DNA of 64,000 nucleotides from Sphingosinicella sp. LHD-64 (GCF_031157375.1 NZ_JAVIFV010000003.1:942001-1006000); one strand, 5' to 3'. Counted from the stretch's first letter, positions 18,119 to 27,388 are shown. Numbers and translations: made by a program. Notes: a model not told the origin generated them from the sequence alone.

Positions 18119-18853
18119 TCAGGGCTGTTGCGGCATAGGTTGCGGTGTCGGCTGGGTCGGCTGGGACTGCGGCGGCATCGTGACGACGGGCGGGGGCGGC
18201 AGCGGCGGGGCCTCCGGGTCGGCGCCGCGCTCCAGCACCGCGCAGGGGCTTTCGTTGCCGCCCGGCCCGGCGGCGCCCCAGCGGCGGAAGCTGCGCGTAT
18301 CGATGTGGAAGCGGGTGAAGGCGTAGAAGCCGAGGCCGACGCCGTCCGCCCGGCCGTAGCGCGCGTGCATCGGGCACAGCTCCCGGAACAATTGCCGGCG
18401 CGTGGTGGGGCGCAGCGGAACGAGGTCGATCGCGAAGAAATCGAGATGGGCGCTGCGCTCCGAGCCGCGGGCGCAGACGTTGAGCACCGGATTGCGGTAG
18501 CCGGAGACCGCCTCGACCTCGCCGACCGCCGGCTTCACATGATCGCGGATGAAACGCAGCGTCCTGGTCATGCCCGGCCAGAGCGTGAACGGCGGCACCT
18601 CGAACGGCGCGCCGCCGCACGGGCGCCACATGCTGGCGGTGCGGATCACCTGATATGTCGGCAGCACGTTGCGGACGCCGGCGGCGTCCTGCCACGCCTC
18701 GAACGACATCACCTCGCCGCGGCGCCCCGGGGCGGCATCGAGCCAGGCGCGATAATCGGCCTCGCTTTGGCCGTCGGGAAGCTCCTGGGCCAGGGCCGGG
18801 GCGACGGAGAGGGTGATGAGGACGGCAGCGAGGGGAGCGAAGGCGCGGCGCAT
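18119..18853 (-). CDS. periplasmic peptidase M15-like protein
   Basis: A 244-residue exported protein (signal peptide residues 1-22, ending APALAQ). The core has the DD-peptidase M15/DUF882-type pattern: VSGYRNPVLNVC, then SAHLDFFAIDL (His and Asp zinc ligands), and FTRFHIDTRSFRRWG (the last His). These proteins cut or bind peptidoglycan stem peptides. A Pro/Gln-rich tail closes the protein. It stands alone and converges with the small secreted protein gene. Confidence 0.78.
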   Translation of the reverse strand: MRRAFAPLAAVLITLSVAPALAQELPDGQSEADYRAWLDAAPGRRGEVMSFEAWQDAAGVRNVLPTYQVIRTASMWRPCGGAPFEVPPFTLWPGMTRTLRFIRDHVKPAVGEVEAVSGYRNPVLNVCARGSERSAHLDFFAIDLVPLRPTTRRQLFRELCPMHARYGRADGVGLGFYAFTRFHIDTRSFRRWGAAGPGGNESPCAVLERGADPEAPPLPPPPVVTMPPQSQPTQPTPQPMPQQP

Positions 18854-19032
18854 GCGGCCACCATATCCGCAAGACCGACCTCTTGCACCCCGGTGATCGG
18901 TGGCGCCTGAGCGGCGGCAAGCCGCAGGTCCGGCCTCAACATCGCGTTAACCACGTCGCTTGAAGGAAGGTTAGCCAAAGCTGCGCAATGGCGGTGTCTC
19001 ATGGGCCCGAAATGGGCCCGGGAGGGACCCAG

Positions 19033-21048
19033 ATGCACGATCAGGATCGCCGCAGCGCCGCGCCGACACCGGCCCGCGGCCCGGGCTTTCTGACCCGCCT
19101 GCGCCAGGACGCGCGTGGCAACACGCTGGCGATCGTCGCGGCGGCGCTGTTTCCATTGCTGGCGATGATCGGCTCGGGCATCGACATGAGCCGCGCCTAC
19201 ATGGCCAAGGCTCGCCTGCAGAGCGCCTGCGACGCCGGTGCCCTCGCCGGGCGGCGGATCATGCAGAACGACACGCTCAACCAGACCGTGATCGACGAGG
19301 CGCGGCGGTTCTTCGCGTTCAACTTCCGGCAGGGCCTGTATCAGACCACGGCCTTCACGCCGAACGTCACGCGGCCAAGCGCGGGCACCGTCCGAGTGGC
19401 CGCGAGCACCCGCATCCCGAACACGATCATGAGCATGTTCGGCTTCGACAGCATCCCGCTCAACGTGACCTGCGACGCGTCGCTCAATTTCGTGAACACG
19501 GACGTGATGCTCGTGCTCGACGTCACGGGTTCGATGGACGATACCTTGAACGGCACGCGCAAGATCGTCTCGCTGAGAGACGCCGTCATGGCGTTCTACG
19601 ACGAGTTGCGGCCGATCCAGACCCAGCTGGAGGCAAACAGCCTCAGGTTGCGCTACGGCGTCGTGCCTTATTCGACGACGGTGAATGTTGGCGCCCTCAT
19701 ACGCGAGGCGAATGCGGATTTCCTCGCGGATAGCGTCACGTATCAATCGCGCGTTGCCAACTATGACAATCAGATCGCCGAATATACCGGCGAGGTGCAG
19801 CCGCCGAGCCCGGCTCAGGAGCAGGTGTTCGACAATGGTCGTGCAATTACCCAATTGCAATGCGACAAGTACGGACTGAACGAGAGGTTCACCTACACAG
19901 CCGGCGGCACCAACCGGACCTTCAATCCCAGCGCGACCACGGGCGGCGGCCCCGCCCCGCAAGCCACATGGACCCGCGCCTTCTCGAACAATGAAACCGC
20001 AGGCCAGGATTGGGGATGGTCCGGTGCGTCTGACAGCAGCACGGGCGGGAGCGACAACCGGATGAGCTGCCGGCGGCGCTATGTGCAGACCAATACCGAG
20101 TACGAGGTCACTGGCTACCACTATCTTTCGACCGGCTATACCTATCAGGAAGAGCCGCTCGACGTCAGCCAATACAAGATGGGGACCACCATCACCTATG
20201 CGACGAATCGTGGCGGTCAGACGCTGGTCGGCGGTTCCTACGATCCCATCGAGCTCGCACAAGCTGGCACCGGTATGAACACCACCACCGCTACTTGGAA
20301 CGGTTGCATCCAAGAGCGCGATACCGTTTCAACCATCACCGGCACGTCGGGGACCACCATCCCGGCTGATGCCTTCGATCTCAACATCGATCTCATCCCG
20401 GACCCAGACGATCCGCGGACGCTATGGCGTCCGATGATTCCGCAGCTCTACTGGGGAATCGAACCGGATGGCGACCGGGTCAATCAGGCGAACAACGCGC
20501 CCTGCCCTGCAGCGGCCCGTCGTCTTCAAGCCTGGACGCGTGACGACCTGCTCGCTTATGTCAACGCGCTCCAACCGACCGGCAACACCTATCATGACAT
20601 TGGCATGATCTGGGGTGCGCGGATGATTTCCAATGCCGGCATCTTCGCCGACAGCCCAAACACGTTTGCAGGCATGCCGGTGGCGCGGCACATCATCTTC
20701 ATGACGGACGGCGTCATGGATGCGAACACCGACGTGTTCACGTTCCATGGTCCCGAGGTTTTCGAGCATCGCGTCGGCGGCACGCCGACGCCCCGCGACG
20801 ATGACTCGACCGGAACCATCCAGGGCAGCATGGAGAACCGGCACATGCAGAGGTTCAGGATGGTCTGTTCCGCTGCGCGCACCAATGCGCAGGTTTGGGT
20901 GATCGCCTTTGGTTCGACCATGCAGCCGCATATGCTCGATTGCGCAAGCAGCGCGAACCATGCGTTCACCGCCGCCAATCGCGACCAACTGATCGCCCGA
21001 TTCCGTGAGATCGGAAGTCAGATCGGCGCGCTCAGGCTGACGCAATGA
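19033..21048 (+). CDS. TadG-like pilus-assembly protein with VWA domain
   Basis: A 671-residue protein of the Flp pilus/TadG group. An N-terminal anchor (GNTLAIVAAALFPLLAMIGS) follows an Arg-rich start, and GIDMSRAYMAKARLQSACDA is the TadG/TadE-type prepilin-like motif. A von Willebrand A domain begins at VMLVLDVTGSMDDT (MIDAS DxTGS) and ends near VWVIAFGSTM, with a long insertion in between. Start at 19033 is chosen for gggaggg 6 bases upstream. It overlaps the next gene by four bases (ATGA), so the three pilus-like genes form an operon. No TadA-D machinery is in the window. Confidence 0.85.
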   Translation: MHDQDRRSAAPTPARGPGFLTRLRQDARGNTLAIVAAALFPLLAMIGSGIDMSRAYMAKARLQSACDAGALAGRRIMQNDTLNQTVIDEARRFFAFNFRQGLYQTTAFTPNVTRPSAGTVRVAASTRIPNTIMSMFGFDSIPLNVTCDASLNFVNTDVMLVLDVTGSMDDTLNGTRKIVSLRDAVMAFYDELRPIQTQLEANSLRLRYGVVPYSTTVNVGALIREANADFLADSVTYQSRVANYDNQIAEYTGEVQPPSPAQEQVFDNGRAITQLQCDKYGLNERFTYTAGGTNRTFNPSATTGGGPAPQATWTRAFSNNETAGQDWGWSGASDSSTGGSDNRMSCRRRYVQTNTEYEVTGYHYLSTGYTYQEEPLDVSQYKMGTTITYATNRGGQTLVGGSYDPIELAQAGTGMNTTTATWNGCIQERDTVSTITGTSGTTIPADAFDLNIDLIPDPDDPRTLWRPMIPQLYWGIEPDGDRVNQANNAPCPAAARRLQAWTRDDLLAYVNALQPTGNTYHDIGMIWGARMISNAGIFADSPNTFAGMPVARHIIFMTDGVMDANTDVFTFHGPEVFEHRVGGTPTPRDDDSTGTIQGSMENRHMQRFRMVCSAARTNAQVWVIAFGSTMQPHMLDCASSANHAFTAANRDQLIARFREIGSQIGALRLTQ

Positions 21049-21638
21049 TGTCAGCGGCACGCCTTCATACTTTCGCCCGCGATGCTCGCGGCGCTACGCT
21101 CGTCGAATTTGCGTTCGTGGTACCGGTGCTGTGCGTCCTGTTCGTCGGTGTGCTGGAGCTCGGCTATCGCGCCTATGCCGCCGCGGTTGTGCAGGGCGCT
21201 CTTCTCGAAGCCGCTCGCATGGCGACGGTCGGCGGGATGACGCAAGCCCAGATCGACACGCGCGTTCGGGCTCGCCTCGGTCATTTCGGTAGGCGATCGA
21301 CCGTCCAGATCGACTCGAGAAATTATCAGGAGTATTCGGATATCCGATCGGGCGAGCCACTCATCACGGACACCGCGCCTCTCAATCAGGTGAACAGCGG
21401 CGACTGCTGGCGCGACTATGTCGTGAACGGTAGCCACGATACCAGCTTTGCTGGTCGCGCCGGGCTTGGTGGCGCGGAGGACGTCGTGCGCTACGAGATC
21501 ACGCTTACCTATTCGCGAATACTGCCGGCGGCGAACCTGTTCGGCTGGAGCGACAACGAGACGATCAGGATGAACACGATGCTGCGCAACCAGCCTTTCG
21601 CCGGGCGTACCATGGTGCCGATCGCATGCATGCCATGA
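21045..21638 (+). CDS. TadE-like pseudopilin
   Basis: A 197-residue TadE-type protein. RDARGATLVEFAFVVPVLCV with FVGVLELGYRAY is the prepilin-like signature, a Glu5-like residue followed by a hydrophobic helix. The remaining 150 residues are periplasmic with two cysteines (SGDCWRDY, VPIACMP). It overlaps the genes on both sides (ATGA type), so all three are translated together. TadE proteins support Flp-type pilus assembly and are processed by TadV. Confidence 0.82.
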   Translation: MMSAARLHTFARDARGATLVEFAFVVPVLCVLFVGVLELGYRAYAAAVVQGALLEAARMATVGGMTQAQIDTRVRARLGHFGRRSTVQIDSRNYQEYSDIRSGEPLITDTAPLNQVNSGDCWRDYVVNGSHDTSFAGRAGLGGAEDVVRYEITLTYSRILPAANLFGWSDNETIRMNTMLRNQPFAGRTMVPIACMP

Positions 21639-22363
21639 CCCGCCTCTTCCGACGCCCCGGCGCGCGTCCCGCAACCCGCGGCCTTGGCCGTTGTGACAGT
21701 GGCATCGCGATGACCGAGTTCGCTTTCGCCCTGCCGCTCATGCTCCTTGTGGGCATGACCGGCATGGAGATGGCAAACTATGCGATGGCCCGCATGCGGG
21801 TCAGCAATATCTCGGTGATGACGGCCGACGGCGCGGCGCGCATACGCGACAGCATCGACGAAGCCGATGTCGTCGAGCTGATGAACGGTGCCAAGATGAC
21901 CGGCGACGGGATCGGCTTCGCGCAGAACGGCCGGATCATTCTCTATTCGATCGAGCTTTCGGCGGACGGCACGCGACAATGGATTCGCTGGCAGCGCTGC
22001 GTCGGCGCGTTGCGCGCCGACCCCAGCTACGGGCGCCCGCTTACCGCCAGCGGGGCGACCATCGCCAATGGAACGGAGATCTTCGCGGCGAACCGCACCA
22101 GCGTGTCGGCCAACCCGAGCAGCCCGGATCGCTCGACGGCGACCGCGGTCGGCCCCAACGGAAACCAGATCGCGGCGCGCGCCGGCACCGCGATCATGAT
22201 GGCCGAGGTCGTCTACAATTATCAGCCGATCATTCCGGCGAGCCCGCTGGCCGGTCGCCAGATCCGCCACCAGAACGCGTTCAACGTACGTCAGCGTGTC
22301 GACCAGAGCCTCCGGAACCTCGGCCGCATCACGCCGCGCAGCTGCGACACCTACCAGGCCTGA
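21635..22363 (+). CDS. TadE-like pseudopilin
   Basis: A 242-residue TadE-family protein, third of the operon. GRCDSGIAMTEFAFALPLML plus LVGMTGMEMANYAM carries the pilin-like helix. The rest is periplasmic and ends RITPRSCDTYQA. The ATG at 21635 makes an ATGA overlap with the gene before; an ATG nine bases earlier is also possible. Its stop ends the cluster, 56 bases before the next gene. Confidence 0.82.
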   Translation: MTRLFRRPGARPATRGLGRCDSGIAMTEFAFALPLMLLVGMTGMEMANYAMARMRVSNISVMTADGAARIRDSIDEADVVELMNGAKMTGDGIGFAQNGRIILYSIELSADGTRQWIRWQRCVGALRADPSYGRPLTASGATIANGTEIFAANRTSVSANPSSPDRSTATAVGPNGNQIAARAGTAIMMAEVVYNYQPIIPASPLAGRQIRHQNAFNVRQRVDQSLRNLGRITPRSCDTYQA

Positions 22364-22419
22364 TCCGGCGACACCAAAAAGGCTCGGATTCCAGGGCTGC
22401 CTGCGCTACACTGTAGTGC

Positions 22420-22746
22420 ATGTCCAATACACCTCTCACCGTCGACGTCCCCCACCAGCTCGGCGCCGAGGAGGCGCGCCGGCGGATCGACGGGAAGATC
22501 GGGACGCTCAAGGACCATATTCCGGTGGCCGCCGACGTGCGCGCCGCCTGGCAGGGCGACCGGCTCGGGCTCCAGGTGGCCGCGATGGGGCAGGAGGTGA
22601 ATGCGGTGCTCGACGTGCGCGACACGTTCGTGCGCGTCGAGGTGCTGCTGCCGCCGGCGCTCGGCTTCTTCGGCAAGGCGATCGAGCTGGCGCTGAAGCG
22701 CGGCGGGGCGGCGCTGCTGGAGGACAAATCGGGATCGCGCGGCTGA
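22420..22746 (+). CDS. polyhydroxyalkanoic acid system family protein
   Basis: A 108-residue protein of the PHA-granule-region family (TIGR02610 type), common in Alphaproteobacteria. It begins LTVDVPHQLGAEEARRRIDG, continues AWQGDRLGLQVAAMGQEVNA and ends LPPALGFFGKAIELALKRGG. The fold has been compared with START-like sterol-binding domains. It may take part in storage-polymer granules; no phasin or PHA synthase adjoins it. The start at 22420 is a normal ATG. Confidence 0.85.
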   Translation: MSNTPLTVDVPHQLGAEEARRRIDGKIGTLKDHIPVAADVRAAWQGDRLGLQVAAMGQEVNAVLDVRDTFVRVEVLLPPALGFFGKAIELALKRGGAALLEDKSGSRG

Positions 22747-22957
22747 CCGGCTGTCCGATCCATCGCTTATCCTGTCCGGATCCGGCCGAGGTTCCAATCC
22801 TCCCGGCACGATTGTTGGATACAAATAGGATTTCTTCTGATCCAAGCCGACGGATGGAAACGCATCCCGCCCGCCCGCCCCACCGCGCCGAACGCGGAGA
22901 CCCGGGCGCCGGAAGCCCCATGGGCACCGCGAACATTGGGACGTTATGAAACTTCCG

Positions 22958-22983
22958 CCTGTCCTGAGCGAAGTCGAAGGGCC
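22958..22983. repeat. REP-like element upstream of fprA
   Basis: CCTGTCCTGAGCGAAGTCGA followed by AGGGC. It shares its outer sequence with the elements at 3471-3511 and 46719-46754 but has a minimal centre. It stands 100 bases before the fprA start. Confidence 0.65.
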
Positions 22984-23082
22984 CGCCCGCCGCACCGATC
23001 GGGAGACGGTTTCTCCTTTGGGGTTTCCAACCGCAGGGAAAACGCTAGCATCGCCGCAGCGAAGGCGGGGACGGGAGAGGCC

Positions 23083-24381
23083 ATGCGTCATGTCGCGGTG
23101 ATCGGGTCGGGCCCGGCCGGCTATTACAGCGCGGAAGCGATCCAGAAGCAGTTCGGCGACGAGGTCCGGGTCGACATCATCGATCGGATGCCGGTGCCCT
23201 ACGGTCTGATCCGCTTCGGCGTCGCGCCGGACCACCAGTCGATCAAGGCGGTCTATCGGCGCTACGAGAAGGTCGCGCTCAGCGACAATGTCCGCTTCGT
23301 CGGCAACGTGCTGGTCGGCCGCGACATCTCGATCCCCGAGCTCCAATCGCTCTACGACGCGGTGATCCTCGCCACCGGCGCGCCGCACGACCGGCCGCTG
23401 GAGATCGCCGGCGCCAGTCTCGACGGGGTGATCGGATCGGCCGCCTTCGTCGGCTGGTACAACGGCCATCCCGATTTCGCCGAGCTCGATCCCCCGCTCA
23501 ATGTCGCCGCCGCCGCGGTGATCGGCAACGGCAACGTCGCGCTCGACGTCGCCCGCATCCTCTCCAAGACGCCGGCCGAGTTCGCCGGCTCCGACATCGT
23601 CGGCCATGCCTTCGAGGCGCTGGGCCGCGCCGCCATCCGCACCATCCACATCCTCGGCCGCAGGGGCCCCCACCAGATCGCAATGACGCCCAAGGAGTTG
23701 GGCGAGCTCGGCCATCTCGAGGAGGCCGTGCCGCAGGTCGAGCCCGGGGACTTCCCGCCCGCGATCGACGATGCGCTGCTCGAGCCCGGCCAGCGCAAGT
23801 CGGTGACGCACCTGCGCGAGTTCGCGAACCTGCCCGGGGGCAAGCCCAAGACGATCGTCTTCGACTTCTTCGCCAAGCCGCTCGCGATCGAGGGGGCCGG
23901 ACGGGTCGAGCGCCTGCTGGTCGAGAGGACCCGGCTCGACGAGAAGGGCGCCGCGATCGGCACCGGCGAGACCTATGCGATCGACTGCGGCCTCGTCGTC
24001 ACCTGCATCGGCTACCAGACGCCGCCGATCGAGGGCGTGCCCTACGAGGCCGACCGCGGCCGCTTCGCCAATTGCGAGGGCGCCATTGGCGAGGGCCTCT
24101 ACTGCGTCGGCTGGGCGCGGCGCGGCCCGACCGGCACGATCGGCACCAACCGGCCCGACGGCTACGAGGTCGCCGAGAAGATTGCCGCCGACATCGGCAC
24201 CGGCGGCGGCAAGGAGGGGCGGCCGGGGCTCGACCGGCTGCTCGCCGCGCGGCAGGTCGACATCGTCACCTTCCGCGACTGGCAGAAGATCGAGGCGGCC
24301 GAAACCGCGCGGGCGCGCGAGGGGAACCCGCGCGAGAAGTTCGTCGCGCTGGCGGAAATGCTCGGGGCACGCGGCCGCTGA
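23083..24381 (+). CDS. fprA: FprA-type ferredoxin--NADP reductase
   Basis: A 432-residue FAD enzyme related to mitochondrial adrenodoxin reductase. AVIGSGPAGYYSAEA at residues 5-19 binds FAD, MPVPYGLIRFGVAPDH is the family's N-terminal block, AVIGNGNVALDVARIL is the NADP-binding fold, and GWARRGPTGTIGTNR is the C-terminal signature. It passes electrons from NADPH to ferredoxin. The frame opens at 22936, but its first 49 residues come from a repeat, so the ATG at 23083 (cgggagagg upstream) is the start. Confidence 0.92.
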   Translation: MRHVAVIGSGPAGYYSAEAIQKQFGDEVRVDIIDRMPVPYGLIRFGVAPDHQSIKAVYRRYEKVALSDNVRFVGNVLVGRDISIPELQSLYDAVILATGAPHDRPLEIAGASLDGVIGSAAFVGWYNGHPDFAELDPPLNVAAAAVIGNGNVALDVARILSKTPAEFAGSDIVGHAFEALGRAAIRTIHILGRRGPHQIAMTPKELGELGHLEEAVPQVEPGDFPPAIDDALLEPGQRKSVTHLREFANLPGGKPKTIVFDFFAKPLAIEGAGRVERLLVERTRLDEKGAAIGTGETYAIDCGLVVTCIGYQTPPIEGVPYEADRGRFANCEGAIGEGLYCVGWARRGPTGTIGTNRPDGYEVAEKIAADIGTGGGKEGRPGLDRLLAARQVDIVTFRDWQKIEAAETARAREGNPREKFVALAEMLGARGR

Positions 24382-24451
24382 GTCTCGGCCATTGCCAAGC
24401 CGGCTCCCGAGCGGATAGCCTCGCGCGGCAACAACCCCCTGAAGAGACATC

Positions 24452-25615
24452 ATGACCGGCCACGTCTTCGTCAGCCACGGATCGGAGGACAGCGACGACG
24501 CGAACGCGCTCGCCGCCTTCATCGAATCGAAGGGCGCGAAGGCGTGGATCGCGCCGCGCGACGTGCGCCCGGGGCAGGATTACTCCGAGCAGCTCCAGGA
24601 GGCGATCGAGACGTCGATCGCCTTCGTCGTGCTGGTCAGCGAGAAGGCCAACCGCTCGCCTTACGTGCGCGCCGAGACGGAGATGGCGTTCAGCAACGGC
24701 AAGCCGATCTTCCCGGTCCGGATGAGCGACATCCAGCCGGCCGCCGGCCTCGCCTTCTTCCTCAAGATCCGCCACTGGACCGACGCGTTCGGCCCCGGCC
24801 GTGACGCCAGCCTCGCCCGGCTCGCGCGCGAGGTGCAGACGGTCGCCGGGGTGCCGGTCGACGCCGCGCCGACCACGACGCCGCCCGACACGGCGCCGCC
24901 GGCGGCTCCGGCCTATGTTCCGCCGCCGCCTCCATCTCCCCCGCCCGCGGCACCGCAGGCCGCGCCGGTGCCGCTGATGGCCGCCGCTGCGCCGCCGCCG
25001 GCCGACGAGGCGCTGATGCGCGCCGCGATCGGCCCCAATGCCGATCTCTATCTCCAGCGCTGGCGGCAGATGGACGAGAAGCGCTCGGCGATCAGCTGGA
25101 ACTGGCCCGCCTGCCTCCTCAGCGGCTACTGGTTCGCCTATCGCAAGATGTGGCTGCCGCTCGTCCTGCTGGTGCTCGCCAGCATCGTGGTGAGCGCGCT
25201 CGGCGCGACCAATCCCGGCTTCAGCCAGGCGTCGCTGTTCATCACCATCGGCTTCACCTTCGTCACCGGCACGTTCGGCAACCACTGGTATCGCAACCAT
25301 GTCCGGCGGCTGATCGCCGAGACCTCAGTGCTGCCGCGGGAGGCCCAGCTGGACGCGCTGCAGAAACGCGGCGGCGTCTCCCAGGCCGCGGTCTTCATCC
25401 TGATCGGCCTGTCGCTGCTGATGGTCGCGATCGGCGTGATCGCCGCAATGAGCAAGCTCAACCAGACGCTGGGCAATCCGCCTTATTCCGCGAACGGCTT
25501 CCAGCCGCTCGTCGACCCGAACGCGCCCGAGCCCGATCCCAATGCGCCGCCCTCGGGCGAGAAGCCGCCGCTCACCGACGAGGAGATCCGCGCGCTCGAG
25601 CAGCAGGGCTATTGA
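24452..25615 (+). CDS. TIR-domain protein with Pro-rich linker and membrane domain
   Basis: A 387-residue three-part protein. Residues 1-135 form a TIR_2 domain: HVFVSHGSEDSDDANALA, KAWIAPRDVRPGQDYSEQL, FVVLVSEKANRSPYV and the Glu75 that matches the catalytic Glu of NAD-cleaving TIR domains, then PIFPVRMSD. Residues about 140-190 are a Pro/Ala-rich linker. Residues about 195-345 hold a DUF2628-like membrane domain (SAISWNWPACLLSGYWFAYR, then two or three hydrophobic segments). A short acidic Pro-rich tail follows. It lies 70 bases downstream of fprA and upstream of tRNA-Pro. TIR enzymes act in signalling, virulence or phage defence; no partner gene identifies which applies here. Confidence 0.85.
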   Translation: MTGHVFVSHGSEDSDDANALAAFIESKGAKAWIAPRDVRPGQDYSEQLQEAIETSIAFVVLVSEKANRSPYVRAETEMAFSNGKPIFPVRMSDIQPAAGLAFFLKIRHWTDAFGPGRDASLARLAREVQTVAGVPVDAAPTTTPPDTAPPAAPAYVPPPPPSPPPAAPQAAPVPLMAAAAPPPADEALMRAAIGPNADLYLQRWRQMDEKRSAISWNWPACLLSGYWFAYRKMWLPLVLLVLASIVVSALGATNPGFSQASLFITIGFTFVTGTFGNHWYRNHVRRLIAETSVLPREAQLDALQKRGGVSQAAVFILIGLSLLMVAIGVIAAMSKLNQTLGNPPYSANGFQPLVDPNAPEPDPNAPPSGEKPPLTDEEIRALEQQGY

Positions 25616-25726
25616 GCGTGGGCCAGCGCCGGGCGCAAGAATGCGGCAAGGCCGCTTGCGCTCCCGGCAAGCCGTCCCTATAGACGCCCGGCCCCGCCGG
25701 CCTTTCATGAGGCCGCGCGTATCGGT

Positions 25727-25803
25727 CGGGGAGTAGCTCAGCCTGGTAGAGCACTGTCTTCGGGAGGCAGGGGCCGGAGGTTCGAATCCTCTCTCCCCGA
25801 CCA
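25727..25803 (+). tRNA. tRNA-Pro (anticodon CGG)
   Basis: A full cloverleaf: acceptor CGGGGAG/CTCCCCG, D-arm, anticodon stem CTGTC/GGCAG with loop TTCGGGA, T-loop TTCGAAT, and encoded CCA at 25801-25803. No integrase gene lies beside it. Confidence 0.95.
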
Positions 25804-25807
25804 GTTC

Positions 25808-25826
25808 GCCGCATCGCGGCTTTCTT
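25808..25826 (+). terminator. probable terminator after tRNA-Pro
   Basis: GCCGC-ATC-GCGGC followed by TTTCTT, five bases past the tRNA end. Confidence 0.5.
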
Positions 25827-25858
25827 CGTCGGCAAACGGGACCGGGCGGCCGCGGCGC

Positions 25859-27388
25859 CTAGCGCACTGTCGCCATCTCGTAGAGGAAATCGACATAGCC
25901 CATCGTCGCCTCCCTGAGGCCGGCGACGCGCGGGTTGCGGCTTTCGATGACCATGAACTCGTTCGGCGCATGGGCGCCGCTGCCATAGCCGAGCCCGAAC
26001 CCGCCGGCGGGCTTGCGCAGCGGTTCGCCGGTGAAGACGCAGCCCGGCCAGGAGCCGGCGCTGCGCGGCGAGAGCGTGTAGGAGATGTCGTTGCGGGTGA
26101 ACAGCGCCTGCTGCGCCCGGATCAGCCGGCTGTCCTCCGGCGTCTCGGTCGGATCGTAGCCGCCGGTCATGTTCACCTCGATGTCGCCGAAGCCCTGCTG
26201 GGCGAGATGGCGCCTGAGCTTGGGCAGGCAATCGTCGACCGTCATGTCCGGAACCAGCCGCAGGTCCAGCTTGGCGACGCCGCGCGCCGGCAGGACGGTC
26301 TTGCCGCCCGGGCCGGTATAGCCGGCGACGAGGCCTTCGATGTTCACCGTTGGTTGCGAGGCGAGGCGCTCCAGCGATTCGCGCCAGGGCAGATCGTCGA
26401 TCCAGCGGGAGACGCCGAAGGCGGCCTTCGCCTCGTCCTCGCTCTCCAGCCGGGCGATCTCCGCGATCAGCGCCCGCTCTCGGTCAGTGAGCGGGCGGAC
26501 GCGCTCGAACCAGCCCGCGATCGCCGGCGTGTTGCCGTGATCGGTGGTGAGCGTCTTCAGCGCCTCGACGAGGTGCCAGACCGGGCTGTCCACCTGCGCC
26601 TTGAGGCTCGAATGCACGTCGCGGGTCGGCCCCCGGCCCCAGCGCTCGCCGGAGGCGACGAGCTCGAGCTCGATGATGCCCTTGGCGCCGAGCTCGATGC
26701 CGGCATTGCCGTTCGCCGCCTGGCCGTTGCCGGGGATGATCACGCCGTCCGCGCGGCGGAAGGCGGCCAGCACGTCGGCGTCGCGGAAGACGTTGCGGAA
26801 ATTGGGCGATCCGATCTCCTCCTCGCCCTCGGCGAGCAGCACGAGATTGACCGGCAGGCGCCGGTTCGCCGCCCGGAAGGCGTGGAGCGCGGCGAGGAAG
26901 GCCCCTTCCGGCCCCTTCTGGTTGGTCGCGCCGCGGCCGCGGATCGCCCGGCCCAGCTCGTGATCGAAGAACTGCGCCTCCAGTGGCGGCGAGGTCCATT
27001 CGGACGGATCGTACTGCTTCACGTCGTACATGAAATAGATGCCGACGGTCCGCGCCGCGCCGGCGTCGATCGCGCCGAAGACGGCGGGAACGCCGCCGGT
27101 CGGCACCTTGCGCACGCCGGTGAAGCCCGCCTCGGCGGCGAGGCGGGCCATATGGTCCGCGCCCTCTTCGATGTTGAGCCGCTCGGCCGCGATGGTGGGC
27201 AGCGCGATCCACTGGCGGATGCGCTGCACCGACTCCTCGAAGCCGGCATCGACCGCGCGCCGGATCGCCGCGCGGTCGCCGTCGCGCCGGCCCTGGGCGA
27301 GCGCCGCGCCGGGCGTCATCAGCGCCGCGGATGCGGCGACCGCCTTCAGCACGGCACGGCGATCGGTGGACGCATTCTCCTCGGCCAT
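25859..27388 (-). CDS. Tat-exported M20 peptidase-family protein with changed metal ligands
   Basis: A 509-residue protein of the M20/M25/M40 metallopeptidase family. The twin-arginine signal is TDRRAVLKAVAASAALM followed by an Ala-rich cleavage region. The usual first motif GHxDxxP reads MYDVKQYD (His to Met), and the bridging-Asp motif GRGxxDxKG reads GRGATNQKG (Asp to Asn). The catalytic Glu pair EGEEEIG and the late His in GSGAHAPNEF are kept. So two zinc ligands seem missing, and activity may need another metal arrangement or be lost. The ATG at 27388 is preferred over those at 27394 and 27412 because aggggag lies at a suitable distance. It is convergent with the tRNA-Pro. Confidence 0.82.
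   Translation of the reverse strand: MAEENASTDRRAVLKAVAASAALMTPGAALAQGRRDGDRAAIRRAVDAGFEESVQRIRQWIALPTIAAERLNIEEGADHMARLAAEAGFTGVRKVPTGGVPAVFGAIDAGAARTVGIYFMYDVKQYDPSEWTSPPLEAQFFDHELGRAIRGRGATNQKGPEGAFLAALHAFRAANRRLPVNLVLLAEGEEEIGSPNFRNVFRDADVLAAFRRADGVIIPGNGQAANGNAGIELGAKGIIELELVASGERWGRGPTRDVHSSLKAQVDSPVWHLVEALKTLTTDHGNTPAIAGWFERVRPLTDRERALIAEIARLESEDEAKAAFGVSRWIDDLPWRESLERLASQPTVNIEGLVAGYTGPGGKTVLPARGVAKLDLRLVPDMTVDDCLPKLRRHLAQQGFGDIEVNMTGGYDPTETPEDSRLIRAQQALFTRNDISYTLSPRSAGSWPGCVFTGEPLRKPAGGFGLGYGSGAHAPNEFMVIESRNPRVAGLREATMGYVDFLYEMATVR

Noticed and set aside
18940-18980. CtrA-like TTAACC site before the TadG gene
   Set aside because: Only half-sites with wrong spacing are present, so support is too weak.
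24452-25615. TIR gene as part of a Thoeris or CBASS-type defence locus
   Set aside because: No ThsA, cyclase, helicase or other partner is next to it; neighbours are fprA, a tRNA and a peptidase.
25727-25803. tRNA-Pro as an integration site for a genomic island
   Set aside because: No integrase, no repeat of the tRNA 3' end and no phage genes nearby.
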